From: Siphlonurus alternatus
Taxonomy: Eukaryota; Arthropoda; Insecta; Ephemeroptera; Siphlonuridae
Reading direction: 5' to 3'
NCBI GenBank assembly: GCA_949825025.1
Contig: OX463783.1
Span: 16,279,628-16,343,627, forward strand
DNA: 64,000 nt
Each line of letters opens with the position of its first letter. The stretch's first letter is position 1. Position numbers and translations under genes: made by a program. Below the pieces are notes generated by a model that was not told the DNA's origin, did no database searches, and was given only the letters and a program-made list of their open reading frames with translations. Below, one piece after another: positions 53,615 to 64,000 of the stretch.

Positions 53615-56600
53615 GTAAGTTGCGTTTTAAAGGTTAAAAAAAGACTTAAAATAATATAAAATTTGATTTTCAGTCAGTCGCTCGTACAGGGCCTGCAAGA
53701 GGTCGACAGACTCAAGAATCAAGTTCAAGATGTTTTGGTGCCTATGGAAGTCTTTGAGTAAGTAAATTGGTACTTCAATTGAATGTTAAAATTTGGAATG
53801 TGTTTATTTTCTATCTCTTGCCCTTTATATCTATACTGTATGGCTATTTTGTATCAGTGATTCAGGGCTCATGCCAGTGAGCAGTCGGCATACTCGGCAT
53901 GCAGTGCAGCAGTGGATCTGTATTGATTCATATGCATACTGTATGATATGCATACATTAATATGTATGCATATCATACAGTATGTTCGTAAATATGGTGC
54001 CTACAGTGCTTACACCAGAGCTCGGCCGGCTCTAGTTCTCGGCCATTTTATTTATTATTTAAATCGCTGTGCATTTGACCTAGTCATACACAATCAGAAA
54101 GAATCGATTATTTGTGATGAATCTTCTGTACATGGAACATAAGGTTCATAACAAATAATTGATTCCTTCTGATTGCAATCAGAAGGAATCAATTATTGTA
54201 CAATAACATGTACTGTACATTTACGAACAGACCTATTATTATTATTTAATAATTATGTGTTGTATGATTGTCTGAGGTGAGTAGGGCGTTAACATAGAGT
54301 TAATATATTGTATAGAGACGCAAACCGGTAGGCGGCGCTGCCCGCTACCTGCCCTCAACTTCCCCTTCGCGGCTACAAGTGACGCCACAACACGACCAAT
54401 CAATGCAGCGGTATTTGATCACGTGACTAGTTCGAGCGAATCATTGCCCATCATTGCAGAGCTACAAGTGACGTCTCTGGGGAGTTGAGGAGAGGAAAGC
54501 CTGACGCAGCCTTTTACGTAGAAAGAGTGCCGGTTTGCGTCTCTATACAATATATTAACTCTATGGGTGTTAAGCTTCTTTCACATAATCAAAATGTTCT
54601 GCGGCAATCTGCAGAAAGATCAAGCTCGTCTTGATTTTCTTAAAGAGCTTTCACATATTCGGAAATTGCTACAGCATTAATTATTAGTCTTTTATTAAAC
54701 ACAGAAAGTGTACATATTAACAGCACTAGAAACATACATTATAGAAAAACATTACAATAGAACACATAAAACATACATACAAAACATATATAATAGTTAC
54801 AGAATAATAGAACAATAGAAAATGATAATAAAACAATATAAAATAAAATAACAGATGATACTAACAGCCTGTTACATCATAATAATAATATATCATATAT
54901 ATAATCACATATATAAAACAAAATATGACATAGAAAATAGATAGAATAAAAAAACTTATTGCTTCATTGCTATTCAAAATCTATAGACTATATGAAATCT
55001 CCCCTGGCATAATCGCTAATAGGCTTAATTCTAGATTTACAGATATTTAAATGATATTGGCTACAATATTCATTACATAATTTACATACACAAGATTGTT
55101 CAGCTTTATGATAACCAGAAGATTTACAAATTAGATGGTGGAAGCCGTGAACAGCCTGGCGAGTTAAAACATTTCTAACATTGGATCTATCCAATTGGGG
55201 CAGACACCAATGTTTACATGTCATAGCATCAGTGCTGTAAAACTCAGGATTAATATCCTGAGCTTTTTGATTCCTGACAGCTATAAAATTGGAATATTGA
55301 TCTGTCGTTGGAAGTTTAAACATTTCTTTGATTTCTGTAATAAAATAATTGGAATCTAGCAGTTTATAGGCCAGTCTAGTTTCGGTAAATTTTGACAGAC
55401 ACAGTAATCTTTTAACAAACATGGCTTTTACTGATTCTAATTTATCAAAATCGGATACAGATAAATGAGGCCATACAATTTCAATACCATAAGTAGCCAC
55501 AGGGGCGACTTTTAAATTGAATTAATAAGACGTAGGACGACATAGCACACTTATAGCTCTGTAAGAAAATCAAAGGGACCTTGAATTTGCTACGGCATGA
55601 CATAGCAATTTTATATTATTTGAAAGCTTCTTTACAGAGCTATATTTTCCGTGGCAAATGCTAACTGCGGAATCATTTCGCCTATGTGAAAGCATCCTTA
55701 CAATTTTGGAATGTTTGTTTTGCTCAATTGGTAGGATATTTATAGCAGGGTGGGCTACAGTTTCATTGAATAATATTTTGATCACTTCAAAATGTTATTT
55801 TTTTCCAGCCCTCCTAAGGTGCTTTCACATATTCGAAAACCCCTACGGAGTTCCGTAGCAATGCCGTAAGCCTTTCACATATTCTTGTTCGTTTGCAACA
55901 GCTGCGGCGGGAAATCATCTGAATGCCGCAGCAAAATCAAACTCATCTTGATTTTGCTACGGAGTTCCGTAGAACATCCCGCAGAAGATTGCGAGGTGCT
56001 ACGGTACAGCTACGGTGCGACGCAGCAAAATCAACACATTTGCTACGGAGTAGCTACGGCGTGTTTCCTTAGCGATTTTCGAATATGTGAAAGCACCTTT
56101 ACAGACATTGGCTAAAAAAGGTGTTTCGCTTCTTGTTTACGTTGTCAACAATACAAATTATAAAAAAAAAAAATTAAGCCAACAAATTTCAAAAATTTTA
56201 GCCGTGATAAGCTGGAAGAGATCGAGTGCCCATACCCTCTTCATCAGAGGATTAGCCCTGATTTTTATTGTTGTTATGCAGTTAAAAAAATAAAAATTTA
56301 CCATTTAATTATTGATCTATCTATACTGTACATGCAGAGTCTAAATTATATTGATTATTTCTGTCAGAAGGAATTAAATAAAATGAATTTGAGAATGGTA
56401 ATAATAATAATAGTTCTTGATTTGAGCAGATTCAATGGAGCGGATTTGCGAAAGCTCTATTTCCGGTTTCCTCTGTACAGTTCTTAAAGTTAAAAATTGG
56501 AGTACATGCATTAGAATCTTACCTATGATTTCCCATTTTTAACTTTAAAAACTATGCATATAAGGCTTATTAATTCATGTTAAATTTCTACTTCTCAATT

Positions 56601-57853
56601 TTTACAAAACTGGTCACACAGATCCACTTTAAAAATAAATAAATAAATAAAAATTAACCACCTATTGATGGCAAGCCTGAGAGTCCCCTGCAGGTCTCTT
56701 TAAAATCAAGGGATTCAAGATCCCAATGAATAAAGTATCGACATCAATTTTTTTTTTATTGCAGAAATGAATAGAGCGTGCAAAGTTGTGCTAACCTTAT
56801 TTTTTTCAGATTTTTTAGAGCCCGGGAAGTATTTTTAAAAAACTATTGAAAGTCCTTTTTGGGACGTCACGCGGTCGCAAGTCCTATCTTTTTCTTAAGG
56901 AGCGGCGTCTCGTGACGTCACAAAATAAACTTTCAATAATTTTTTAAAAATAGTTCCCGGGCTATAAAAAATCGGAAAAAAATCAGGGTAGCATAACTTT
57001 GAACCCTCTATCCATTTCTGCAATAAAAAAATTGAGGTCGATACTCCATTAAAAAAAATACTGATAAAAAATAAAAACAAGTCCATCGTGCCCTATGCTT
57101 TTGTGACATACAGTATAAGGTTGATCAGGTGCAAAAAGTACTGGCTCTTGGGGAGTCTATTTATTCTCGCAATGTTTAATTTTGAGTGCTAGAGTTGATG
57201 ACGCATAGAAGATGGCAATATCTCCCATTTCAGGACTTCAAATCGAAGAAGTCACAATCCCCCCTCTGGATTAGGACTTATCACGGACGAACAAAAAATA
57301 TCTTACAATTTATATCATGAAATTTTTAAGTAATTGTTGTATATTTATGTAGATTTTTTTATGAATGATTGAAGAGTGGCTGTCACACCGCTTTGGTTTT
57401 AAAAATGATATAAAAGCAATAAAAATGAATATGAACCTTTTAAGCTTATGTAATGGCCAAAAAACACATACTAATTACTGCTGGTGCTTTTGCAATAATT
57501 TTTCCTCAATTTTCCATTATCAACACCTTATTTGATTTTCCTGGATTGTGTTACTAAATCTACATGTGGCTAGGTTTAGTCCAATACTTTTAACTACCAT
57601 AATTTATATTAGAACTAATTGCTTATTAATGGTACCTTGTTGTTGTTTCAGTTACATTGACCAAGGTCGCAACCCGCAGCTCTACACAAAAGATTGCATC
57701 GAGAAGGCCCTCGCTAAGAACGAGCAAGTCAAGGGAAAGATTGACTCCTACCGCAAGTTCAAGGCACACCTTATGGTCGAACTCAACGGAACTTTCCCCA
57801 ACGAACTTGCAAAGTATCGAGCGATACGTGGCGATGACAGGCCTACCTCCTAA
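53493..57853 (+). CDS. MED10: Mediator complex subunit 10 (3 exons, complete)
   Basis: MED10 is a middle-module subunit of Mediator, which links transcription factors to RNA polymerase II in the nucleus. Exons: 53,493-53,614; 53,674-53,757; 57,652-57,853. The phases agree (2 then 2) and the product is 135 aa, the same as human MED10. It reads MASPLENLETNLEMFIENVR, then IIVSDFQPQGQNVLNQKM, SLVQGLQEVDRLKNQVQDVL and VPMEVFDYIDQGRNPQLY. It continues TKDCIEKALAKNEQVKGKID and ends AKYRAIRGDD, nearly colinear with human throughout. An upstream in-frame ATG at 53,268 was rejected because the family starts at MASPLE. The last exon ends in TAATAAAG, so an AATAAA hexamer overlaps the stop; another lies near 57,916. 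Intron 1 is only 59 bp, whereas intron 2 is 3.9 kb and full of transposons. Confidence 0.97.
53674..53757 (+). CDS. MED10: MED10 exon 2
   Basis: Encodes residues 41-68. Acceptor TTGATTTTCAG, donor TTTGA|GTAAGT. The split codon becomes Asp where human has Glu. Confidence 0.95.
   Translation, partial: SVARTGPARGRQTQESSSRCFGAYGSL
53933..54240. mobile_element. cluster of short palindromes, MITE-like
   Basis: A near-perfect ~50-bp palindrome (ATGCATACTGTATGATATGC and complement) lies at 53,933-53,984. It is followed by repeated AATCGATTATTTGTGAT / AATCAATTATTGTACAAT-type inverted blocks at 54,100-54,205. Inverted GTTCGTAAAT and ATTTACGAAC bound the latter. GTTCGTAAATG also occurs at about 35,250. 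In MED10 intron 2. Confidence 0.55.
54293..54569. mobile_element. TTAA MITE family 3
   Basis: Inverted CATAGAGTTAATATATTGTA and its complement extend through GAGACGCAAACCGG (about 36 bp). TTAA flanks it (54,289-54,292 and 54,570-54,573), with a 4-bp indel at one tip. The interior has CAAGTGACG.C twice and a CACGTG E-box. Confidence 0.7.
54574..55700. mobile_element. MITE family 'GTGCTTTCACATA', copy 2, split by a retroelement
   Basis: The left part (54,574-54,678: CTTCTTTCACATAATC, TTCTGCGGCA) and right part (about 55,536-55,700: GCTACGGCATGACATAGCAATTTT, CCTATGTGAAAGCATCCTTA) make one element interrupted by the non-LTR copy between them. Confidence 0.55.
54679..55530 (-). mobile_element. 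5'-truncated non-LTR retroelement with intact C-terminal frame
   Basis: The minus-strand 170-codon frame (54,988-55,500) reads MATYGIEIVWPHLSVSDFDK and continues VRNVLTRQAVHGFHHLIC. It finishes with a cysteine/histidine cluster CVCKLCNEYCSQYHLNIC, the C-terminal region of Jockey/RTE-type ORF2 proteins. An A-rich 3' region follows (T-rich on the plus strand, to about 54,679). Reverse transcriptase and endonuclease are missing. It is a different family from the 44.8-kb element and looks younger, having no stop in 170 codons. Confidence 0.75.
55816..56099. mobile_element. MITE family 'GTGCTTTCACATA', copy 3
   Basis: Inverted AAGGTGCTTTCACATATTCG and its exact complement bound a 284-bp element. 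The interior is rich in GCTACGGAGTTCCGTAG-type inverted motifs, giving it unusual CpG content. Confidence 0.85.
56410..56635. repeat. interspersed repeat, copy 2
   Basis: Related to 17,290-17,412 through tttgagcagattca, agctctatttccggttt and tttttacaaaactggt. Confidence 0.5.
56734..57046. mobile_element. long-palindrome MITE (ends GAGTATCG), copy 2
   Basis: A ~313-bp palindrome closely matching 15,672-15,987: AGAGCCCGGGAAGTATTTTT, GACGTCACGCGGT and TCTTTTTCTTAAGGAGCGGC occur in both. In MED10 intron 2. Confidence 0.85.
57652..57853 (+). CDS. MED10: MED10 exon 3
   Basis: Encodes residues 69-135 from the conserved YIDQGRNPQLYTKDC onward, ending DDRPTS and TAA. Acceptor TTGTTGTTTCAG. Confidence 0.97.
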
Positions 57854-58004
57854 TAAAGATTAAATTTGTCCCTAGAAATAGAACATTTTTTACTGTGGAT
57901 TGGTTTCTGTTTAAAATAAAAACATAAAAGCTAATAAATTTGGATTCATGTATGACAAAAGTGCATCTAAAGGAGAATATTTTTACATACTCAAAGGATT
58001 AAAC

Positions 58005-58782
58005 AATGGACAACATACATGAAAAAATTTTATTGCAGAAATGAATAGATGGTACGAAATTATGCTACTCTGAATTTTTTCAGATTTTTTTGAAACCCGG
58101 AACTATTTTAAAATAATTATTGAAAGTCCTGTGATTTCAGTTGGCAACCCTGCAGCCTTAATAAAAAGGATAGAGACTGGACGCCTATTGACGCCTCCAG
58201 GGGGCGTGGCCGCACTTTCAATAATTATTTAAAAATAGTTCTGGGTTTCAAAAAAATGTAAAAGAATTCAGAGTGGCATAATTTGGTACCCTCTATTCAT
58301 TTCTGCAATAAAAAAATTTCATGTATGTTGTCCATTTGCATCAATTTTTTTTAGTAGCTCAATCGAAAGAGGAGGTTGGAAAATACAACTGAATTTTATA
58401 AGAATTTTATTCTTACTGCATCATGGCTAAAATAGGGATGTAAAGAGGTCACGTGACCTGGAGGCGGCGCCCGTGTCGCCAATGACGTCATTGAACCGTC
58501 TGGTCAAGCAAACGATCGTCTATATAACGGTTGTAAACAATAAATTAATTGTTGCTTGTTTCCATAGCAACATGGTTGTTTACAAGCGTTATAAAGTCGA
58601 TCGTTTGTTTGACCGAACAATTCAATGACGTCATAGGCGATGCGGGCGACGCCTCCAGGTCACGTGACCTCTCTTTTAGCCATGATGAAGTACGAATAAA
58701 AATATCATGAAATTCACAGGTGTATTTTTCAACCTCCTCTTTCGATTGAGCTAGTAAAAAAAATTGATGCAAATTGTCCATT
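58005..58782. mobile_element. long-palindrome MITE, copy 2 (outer element, interrupted)
   Basis: Ends AATGGACAACATACATGA and complement, with the same arm blocks and ccccctggaggcgtc-type core as 11,176-11,523. Its right terminus is interrupted by a second element (58,335-58,773), so its last 9 bases lie at 58,774-58,782. Confidence 0.82.
58335..58773. mobile_element. 439-bp palindromic MITE nested in the preceding one
   Basis: Ends TTTGCATCAATTTTTTT and complement. The arms contain GCTCAATCGAAAGAGGAGGTT, GGTCACGTGACCT and ATGACGTCAT, mirrored. The direct repeat TTGTCCA flanks it (58,328-58,334 and 58,774-58,780) and restores the host end when the insert is removed. The CGATCG…TTTACAA centre is also inverted. 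Confidence 0.85.
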
Positions 58783-59233
58783 ATCACGTCAATTTTAGTT
58801 ACAGTACTGTATTATAAATATTTTAAAGTTTCAAGAGTATTCTAATAGTTGCCGTAATCCTTATTTAATTCAAACAATAAAATTTATTCAAAACAAAAAG
58901 CTTAAATTTGTATTTTTTTTATTCTCTTTAAAAACTAATGAATAAAGAATTAACGATTAAAAATATTTTGCTAGAATATTCAAAGTGATTTCACAATCTC
59001 CTACTGTTGATCTGTGAAACAGTTTTGTCTAGATATGATTCTTATTTTATTAGCAAATTTACCCCACTTTGTTATTTGAACCATTATATAACTTATATTT
59101 TTTTTTGTAAATAAATAATTTATGAATTCTAAAAATATGTCTTAGTTAATAACTACGGTATATATTATGTTAATTTTTTTTTATTGTAGCTGGACTATAA
59201 TTACGTATAGCTACATCAAACATTTTCCTTTAA

Positions 59234-61872
59234 CCCATTAGCGCCCAGAAAAACTTTTGGTAAAATTTTTTCTTGCAAGTATGAAATTCTTATAAAGCTA
59301 AGTAAATGTAACCCAAATTTACAAAAAAAAAATTTTTTCTTATCAAATTCGAATTTTTATGGGCATTTGAAATTTTTGTACCATATGGAGCCTCTGGGCG
59401 CCTACAGTGTCATTTTACTTTAAAATAGCAATTCGATATTAATTAGTTTTTTTAATTATTTTTTTTTTTGCTGGAAAGGTTTAATTAATGTTTGAATTAG
59501 TAATAATTCCCCCTAACTTTCAAATTTTATAATTTTGGGGGTGGGGGCAATTTTTTTAAAATTATAATGTATTCTAATTTATGGTTTGAATATAGAAAAA
59601 CCATATAAAAATTGATTTAAAAAATTATTTTGAAGTAATTTTGCCAAAAGTCCCTAATTGGGGTTAATTTTGGGGTTGGGGTAACACTAGAGAATGTATT
59701 GTATATTTTCTCAAAATCTTTTCTTTTCCTGTTTTTCATTTTATAAGGCATAATTATTATTATATAACACACTAGGACGAAGGTTACCCTAATCTATAGG
59801 GTACATTTGTTAGGGTAAATTATAAGTTACAAAGGTTATTATGTCAAGTTCAGGGTCTATATTTTCCTATATCATGAGCTCTTATTACGTTATAAAATAT
59901 TGCATGTTGAGAAAAAATGGTAATTTTGGTGATGTAGTTTATTATAGATTTGATTTGTCCGATAATGCCATGAGTGTTTCTGAGAAAGTTCATATGGTTT
60001 GTGGAAGAGCATAGAGGTGTGGAGGTCCATATGTGGAAGGGCGCGGTAATGGTGCTTTGCTATGGCTTACCCCGTAAGGAAAATGGCATCGTTCTTATGT
60101 ACTGTAAAAAGAATACACTTTGTTTTTTGGTTTTCACTTATTGATATATAAATAAATGAAATGACACAGGTATGGTCCTTGCTAGTGCTTGCAGCTATAG
60201 CGCGATTCTTTTTTGTGGTTGCTTATAATTGTTCTTCTCTTGGGCAACATTTTATTTTTCTACATAAAAATTTTGAAGAGGGCTTCAATGCCGAAGCTAA
60301 ACACCGTCGCCAAGACGATGAGCAACCCCCCACTTGTACTCCACTGGAGCGCAAGCATTATAGCTTGCTCCGATGCATATTGTCCCTTGTCCGGAATAAT
60401 TACCCATCTGCTTACCATGATTTCGTGATTTTGTTGCAATAATGAGCTATCTGCTCTTTCATGGGCCGTAAATTGGTATAAAACAAAGCTCATTGTTGCG
60501 CTCATCTGAAAAAGCAGATAGCTCATTATTGCAATGAGATTATGGGAAGCAGATATCTCATTATTGTGGACCAGGGGCGATATTTCGACACGAAAAAATC
60601 CTAAACTATGCGTAAAAAATGAGAAGCTTTAATATTGACGACACAATTCTCTCAGCCAATGAAAATCTAGCGCGCGAACTGCGCGCGACGACATGTTCTA
60701 TCAAGCTTCCTATCCTTTAACCCAGCGGTACCTGGTTTTTAATTTTTTTTCAGTGGTTCTTATGAAGGGCAAGATTAATAATTCATATGAGCCACGGGAA
60801 AGATCACTTTACACGACATAAAAAATATTCGATATTTTTTGCAGCATAGAATTTGAATGAAAAAATAAATAAGATTTTTCTCCTAACAAACCTTATGGAG
60901 CGATGTCAGAATGCGGCGCTGCGGCATTTTTAAGTTGAAGCTTGTCAACTGTTTTCAGTTTTGTGAAATAATCTAGGAAGCTACAGAAATAGGACAACCC
61001 GGCCATTGCTTTTATTATAATAGCCTTTGTATCATGGTATTTACACTAGCAAGGTACCCAGATTAGGGATACCTTGTTCCTATTAGTGTCTTATAATAAT
61101 AATAATTATCTATGCCTTATAGGATAAAAAACAGAAAAAAAAAGAAATTATTTTGAAAATTATATTAAATATTACTAGTGTCACCCCAACCCCAAATTAA
61201 CCCAAATTTAGGACTCTGACAAAAGTACTTTCAAATTAATTTTTAAACCAACTTTAGTACAGGTTTTCTATATATGAAATGAAAAATTAGCAAAATTTTG
61301 ATTTTTTCAAAAACTACCCCACCCCCAAAAGGATCAAATTTGGGGGTGGGGAAGATTTTTAATTAAATATCATTCAAATTAACCCTTTTCTGGAAAATGC
61401 GGAGCTAAAAGGTGTAAATATGATGTTTTATATTGAATTGTTGTTTTTAAGCAAAATGACACTGTAAGCGCCCAGAGGCTCCATACGGGGGGGACTTCTA
61501 TTTTGAATTACGTTTCTACTGCCCAAAAAAAATTTTCACCCTCAAAAAATTACATGGCCATATTCCGAGTTCATTGGTTGTTATAGAAATATAAGTTTTG
61601 TTCAATTTTATTTATATTATGTAATTTATTTTGAATGGTTAAAAAAAGTACTTTTCCAAAATGCCATTAAAAAAACTGCAAAAATTTTGAACTATCCTAG
61701 TAAGTTCAAATTTTGGTTTTTGATCAAAAATTTTTTTTCATTATGATCCCCATACTATTTACTTTTGATTAAAACCATCAGTTTTGCTCTTACTCTGAAA
61801 ACCGAATTTATAATTATTTTAATTCATTAACAAATTTTGCAAGCCCACATGGAGCCTCTGGGCGCTAATGGG
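59234..61872. mobile_element. 2.64-kb TTAA-flanked element (piggyBac-like termini) with very long arms
   Basis: Ends CCCATTAGCGCCCAGA and its complement are flanked by TTAA (59,230-59,233 and 61,873-61,876), as for piggyBac elements. Inverted similarity extends roughly 600-800 bp inwards. GGAGCCTCTGGGCGC recurs inverted near 59,390 and 61,470, and GGGTTAATTTTGGGGTTGGG near 59,660 is mirrored near 61,190. The centre has a further hairpin (AGCAGATAGCTCATTATTGC, 60,430-60,560). No transposase is recognisable, so it is non-autonomous. Confidence 0.82.
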
Positions 61873-61876
61873 TTAA

Positions 61877-63143
61877 TAATCAGTAAAATAGTTCATGCTA
61901 TTAAAAAATAATAGTCAAGATAAATTGGGTATACAGGTATACACAGAAATATTATAGATGAAAGTGGAAAATTTTAGTAAGAATTTTAATGTCACGTATT
62001 CACAATTTTTATAACAACTGCCAAAAAAATCACCATTTTTGTCATTTTAAACAACATTAATTAAAAGGTAACAAACCATGCAGTATGTGATATTGTCTTA
62101 ACATATTATTTATTATACAATGTTGGAAAGTGTTATTATTCAACAATTTTATAGAACAATTTTTTTTTTACATTTTTAATATTTTGTTTTAATACAGTAA
62201 CAGCTGGTACTTTATTTTAGAAATTTTAAATGTAATGTTTCATTTCATATTGTAAATTTATTTAATGTTGCTGATTCACTTGGAGGGATCTTTGTTCAAG
62301 TGGAATTCCCAGAGGATAGGGAGGGGGAATGCCCTCGACAAGCGGGCAGGTAAGCACTGACGAAGATAACTTGATTCGCTTATGTCCTCGTCAGCACAAA
62401 ACTGAAACACCTGAGCCTTCAATACCGCAAATTGGAGAAGCCAAACAGCAGTCATAAAACCAGGCCCACACAATTGGAAATTGCATGGATTTTTCTTGTT
62501 TCAGCGTTTCTTTATAGTGTGTTTGTTTAGTGTTTGTCGATTATAGAAGGAGATATATTAAAGTTATTTTGTGAGTTTCATCTTGTATTTTTGTTCTCTT
62601 AACCCTTTAAAAAGACCTGTAATAAAGTATAATTAATCACAAATTAATTGGCATTTTAATTTATGATTTATTATACTTTATTACAGCTCTTTTTTAGGAG
62701 GGAAAATATTTGGTAATATAGTTTCATTTCATATATTTTTGTTCATTTATTTGTGTGAGGGCATTACAAACATTCATTGAGCTTCAATATACATTCTTTA
62801 ACTCATAAAAAAGTATTCAACATCATTTTAAGTCAAGCTTAAATGATGGTCCAGAAAACCACTTTTGCAGAGGTCTTACTAAAGAAAATATTATTTAAGT
62901 TTTATATCAATGTAACAGCATATTTTTCAACAACCAATAAATAAAATAAGTGGGTCTACAGTTTAAATCAACTTCCAAGTTTATTATAAATGGTATAATA
63001 TATTAATTATAACGATCAGATGAGATATGTAATGAATTTAAACTACAACTTTAAATACAATTAATATATTATGTGCTCAAATGAAATTAAATAAAAAAGA
63101 AAAGTGAAGCTGATGATCATGATCAAATTACAATATTGTTAAA
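61877..63143. other. spacer with one GC-richer island
   Basis: Mostly AT-rich. At 62,270-62,475 a GC-richer patch has a plus-strand donor-like GGCAG|GTAAGC near 62,350 and open frames on both strands for 50-65 codons. It is unassigned: it could be an untranslated or first exon of a neighbouring gene, or an old repeat. Confidence 0.35.
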
Positions 63144-63147
63144 TTAA

Positions 63148-63495
63148 GGGTAAGGTAACGCCACCAATGTTAAAAAAAAATCCCTCTCACAAAAATTCTG
63201 AAAAAAATTTAAAATGTTCTCCTCTACACCCCCTATCAGTAGCTAAAATATCAGGTATACAAGTACGATCTAGTTTTTGAGTTATGAATTTTTAAAGTTG
63301 ACCAATTTAACATGGGAGTTTCATTTCTCCATGTTAAAGTAGTCAACTTTAAAAATTTATAACTCTAAAACTAGATCGTATTTGTACACCTGATATTTTA
63401 GGTACTGATAGGGGGTATAGAGGAGAACATTTTAAATTTTTTTCAGAATTTTTGTGAGAGGGATTTTTTTTAACATTGGTGGCGTTACCTTACCC
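63148..63495. mobile_element. TTAA MITE family 1, copy 2
   Basis: Ends GGGTAAGGTAACGCCACCAA and complement, with TTAA on both sides (63,144-63,147 and 63,496-63,499). The arms match copy 1 at 35,306-35,670 (CCCCCTATCAGTAG, AACTAGATCGTA). The tighter arm symmetry suggests it is younger than copy 1. Confidence 0.87.
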
Positions 63496-63499
63496 TTAA

Positions 63500-64000
63500 T
63501 ACATGCTAGTTGATTTAATCCAAGCTCTCTATCACTTACTTTCTTGCAAGGCCCAAGTCACCTCATTTTTTGTAATTGAAATTTATGCATGTATTAATTA
63601 ATTGCAAGTCAAACTTAATTAATACAGTCACTTAGACTGCACAAGCTCATCAAAGCAATATATATTTTATAATTTATTAAGTTGTTAGATCTTTTTATAT
63701 TAATGTCGAAAATTGTAGTGAGTAATTTTTTGTGATTTTTTATTTATTTTTTTTCCCCCCTCTATATAATTCATTCATTTTGTAATATGTCATAACTTTT
63801 AGACAACACTTTTCAGTCAAAATCATAATTTTCTTCTACAATAGAGCTGCATGCAGATCAAATTGATGATGGTGTCGGGAATTCGTAGTATTTCTTTTGA
63901 TTTGTATGTGCAGTCTGTAAGCAATTAATTTTATGATATTATAATTATATAGAACTGTGCGCCCATGTCAGAGTTAGGTGATGCAAAAGCAGAATAGATA
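63500..64000. other. AT-rich end of window, no gene seen
   Basis: No exon or element recognised. Confidence 0.45.

Noticed and set aside
60161..60442. Hydrophobic open frames inside the 59.2-61.9 kb element, considered as a membrane protein
   Set aside because: Two overlapping frames are equally open, neither has a recognisable domain, and both lie in a non-coding palindromic element.
62276..62473. Minus-strand 65-codon frame at 62.3 kb as a gene
   Set aside because: Both strands are open here, no homology is recognised, and a plus-strand donor competes. Kept only as an unassigned island.

Overview
This is an AT-rich animal nuclear sequence with spliced genes, GT-AG introns and many interspersed repeats. 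The three recognisable genes are typical metazoan single-copy genes. The repeat content (CR1/Jockey-type retroelements, tRNA-derived SINEs, hAT- and TTAA-type MITEs) points to an arthropod, probably an insect, but nothing seen fixes the order. The best statement is 'arthropod-like, placement inferred'. REGION 1 (1 to about 29 kb) is gene-poor. It holds two supported pieces of unidentified genes. One is a plus-strand first coding exon at 2,926-2,995. The other is a pair of minus-strand exons (25,298-25,395 and 13,323-13,441) that join in phase into the N-terminus of a probable transcription regulator with a duplicated VKLEPLS motif. The rest is AT-rich DNA with MITEs, a 5S rRNA-derived SINE, a tRNA-like SINE and retroelement 3' ends. 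REGION 2 (29.8-39.7 kb, minus strand) is a complete seven-exon deubiquitinase gene of the USP35/USP38 family. All exon phases agree and the product is about 906 aa. REGION 3 (39.9-44.3 kb) is a 4,430-bp foldback (long inverted repeat) transposable element. It has exact inverted ends, a perfect 9-bp target-site duplication, arms built from tandem ~147-bp repeats, and a second TTAA-type element nested near its centre. It sits between two genes transcribed away from each other and splits an ancestral intergenic region of only about 370 bp, probably a shared divergent promoter. REGION 4 (44.5-51.5 kb, plus) is a complete six-exon COQ9 gene (282 aa, mitochondrial ubiquinone biosynthesis). Its introns carry a decayed reverse transcriptase, a hAT-like element and a SINE that landed in the acceptor region of exon 5. 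REGION 5 (53.5-57.9 kb, plus) is a complete three-exon MED10 gene (135 aa, Mediator). Its second intron is packed with nested MITEs and a truncated non-LTR element. REGION 6 (57.9-64 kb) holds nested MITEs, a 2.64-kb TTAA-flanked element with very long inverted arms, and another TTAA MITE. USP38-like, COQ9 and MED10 do not form one pathway. They are housekeeping neighbours. The striking feature of the window is its density of palindromic elements: about twenty inverted-repeat elements, several inserted into one another with visible target-site duplications, so their relative ages can be read directly.
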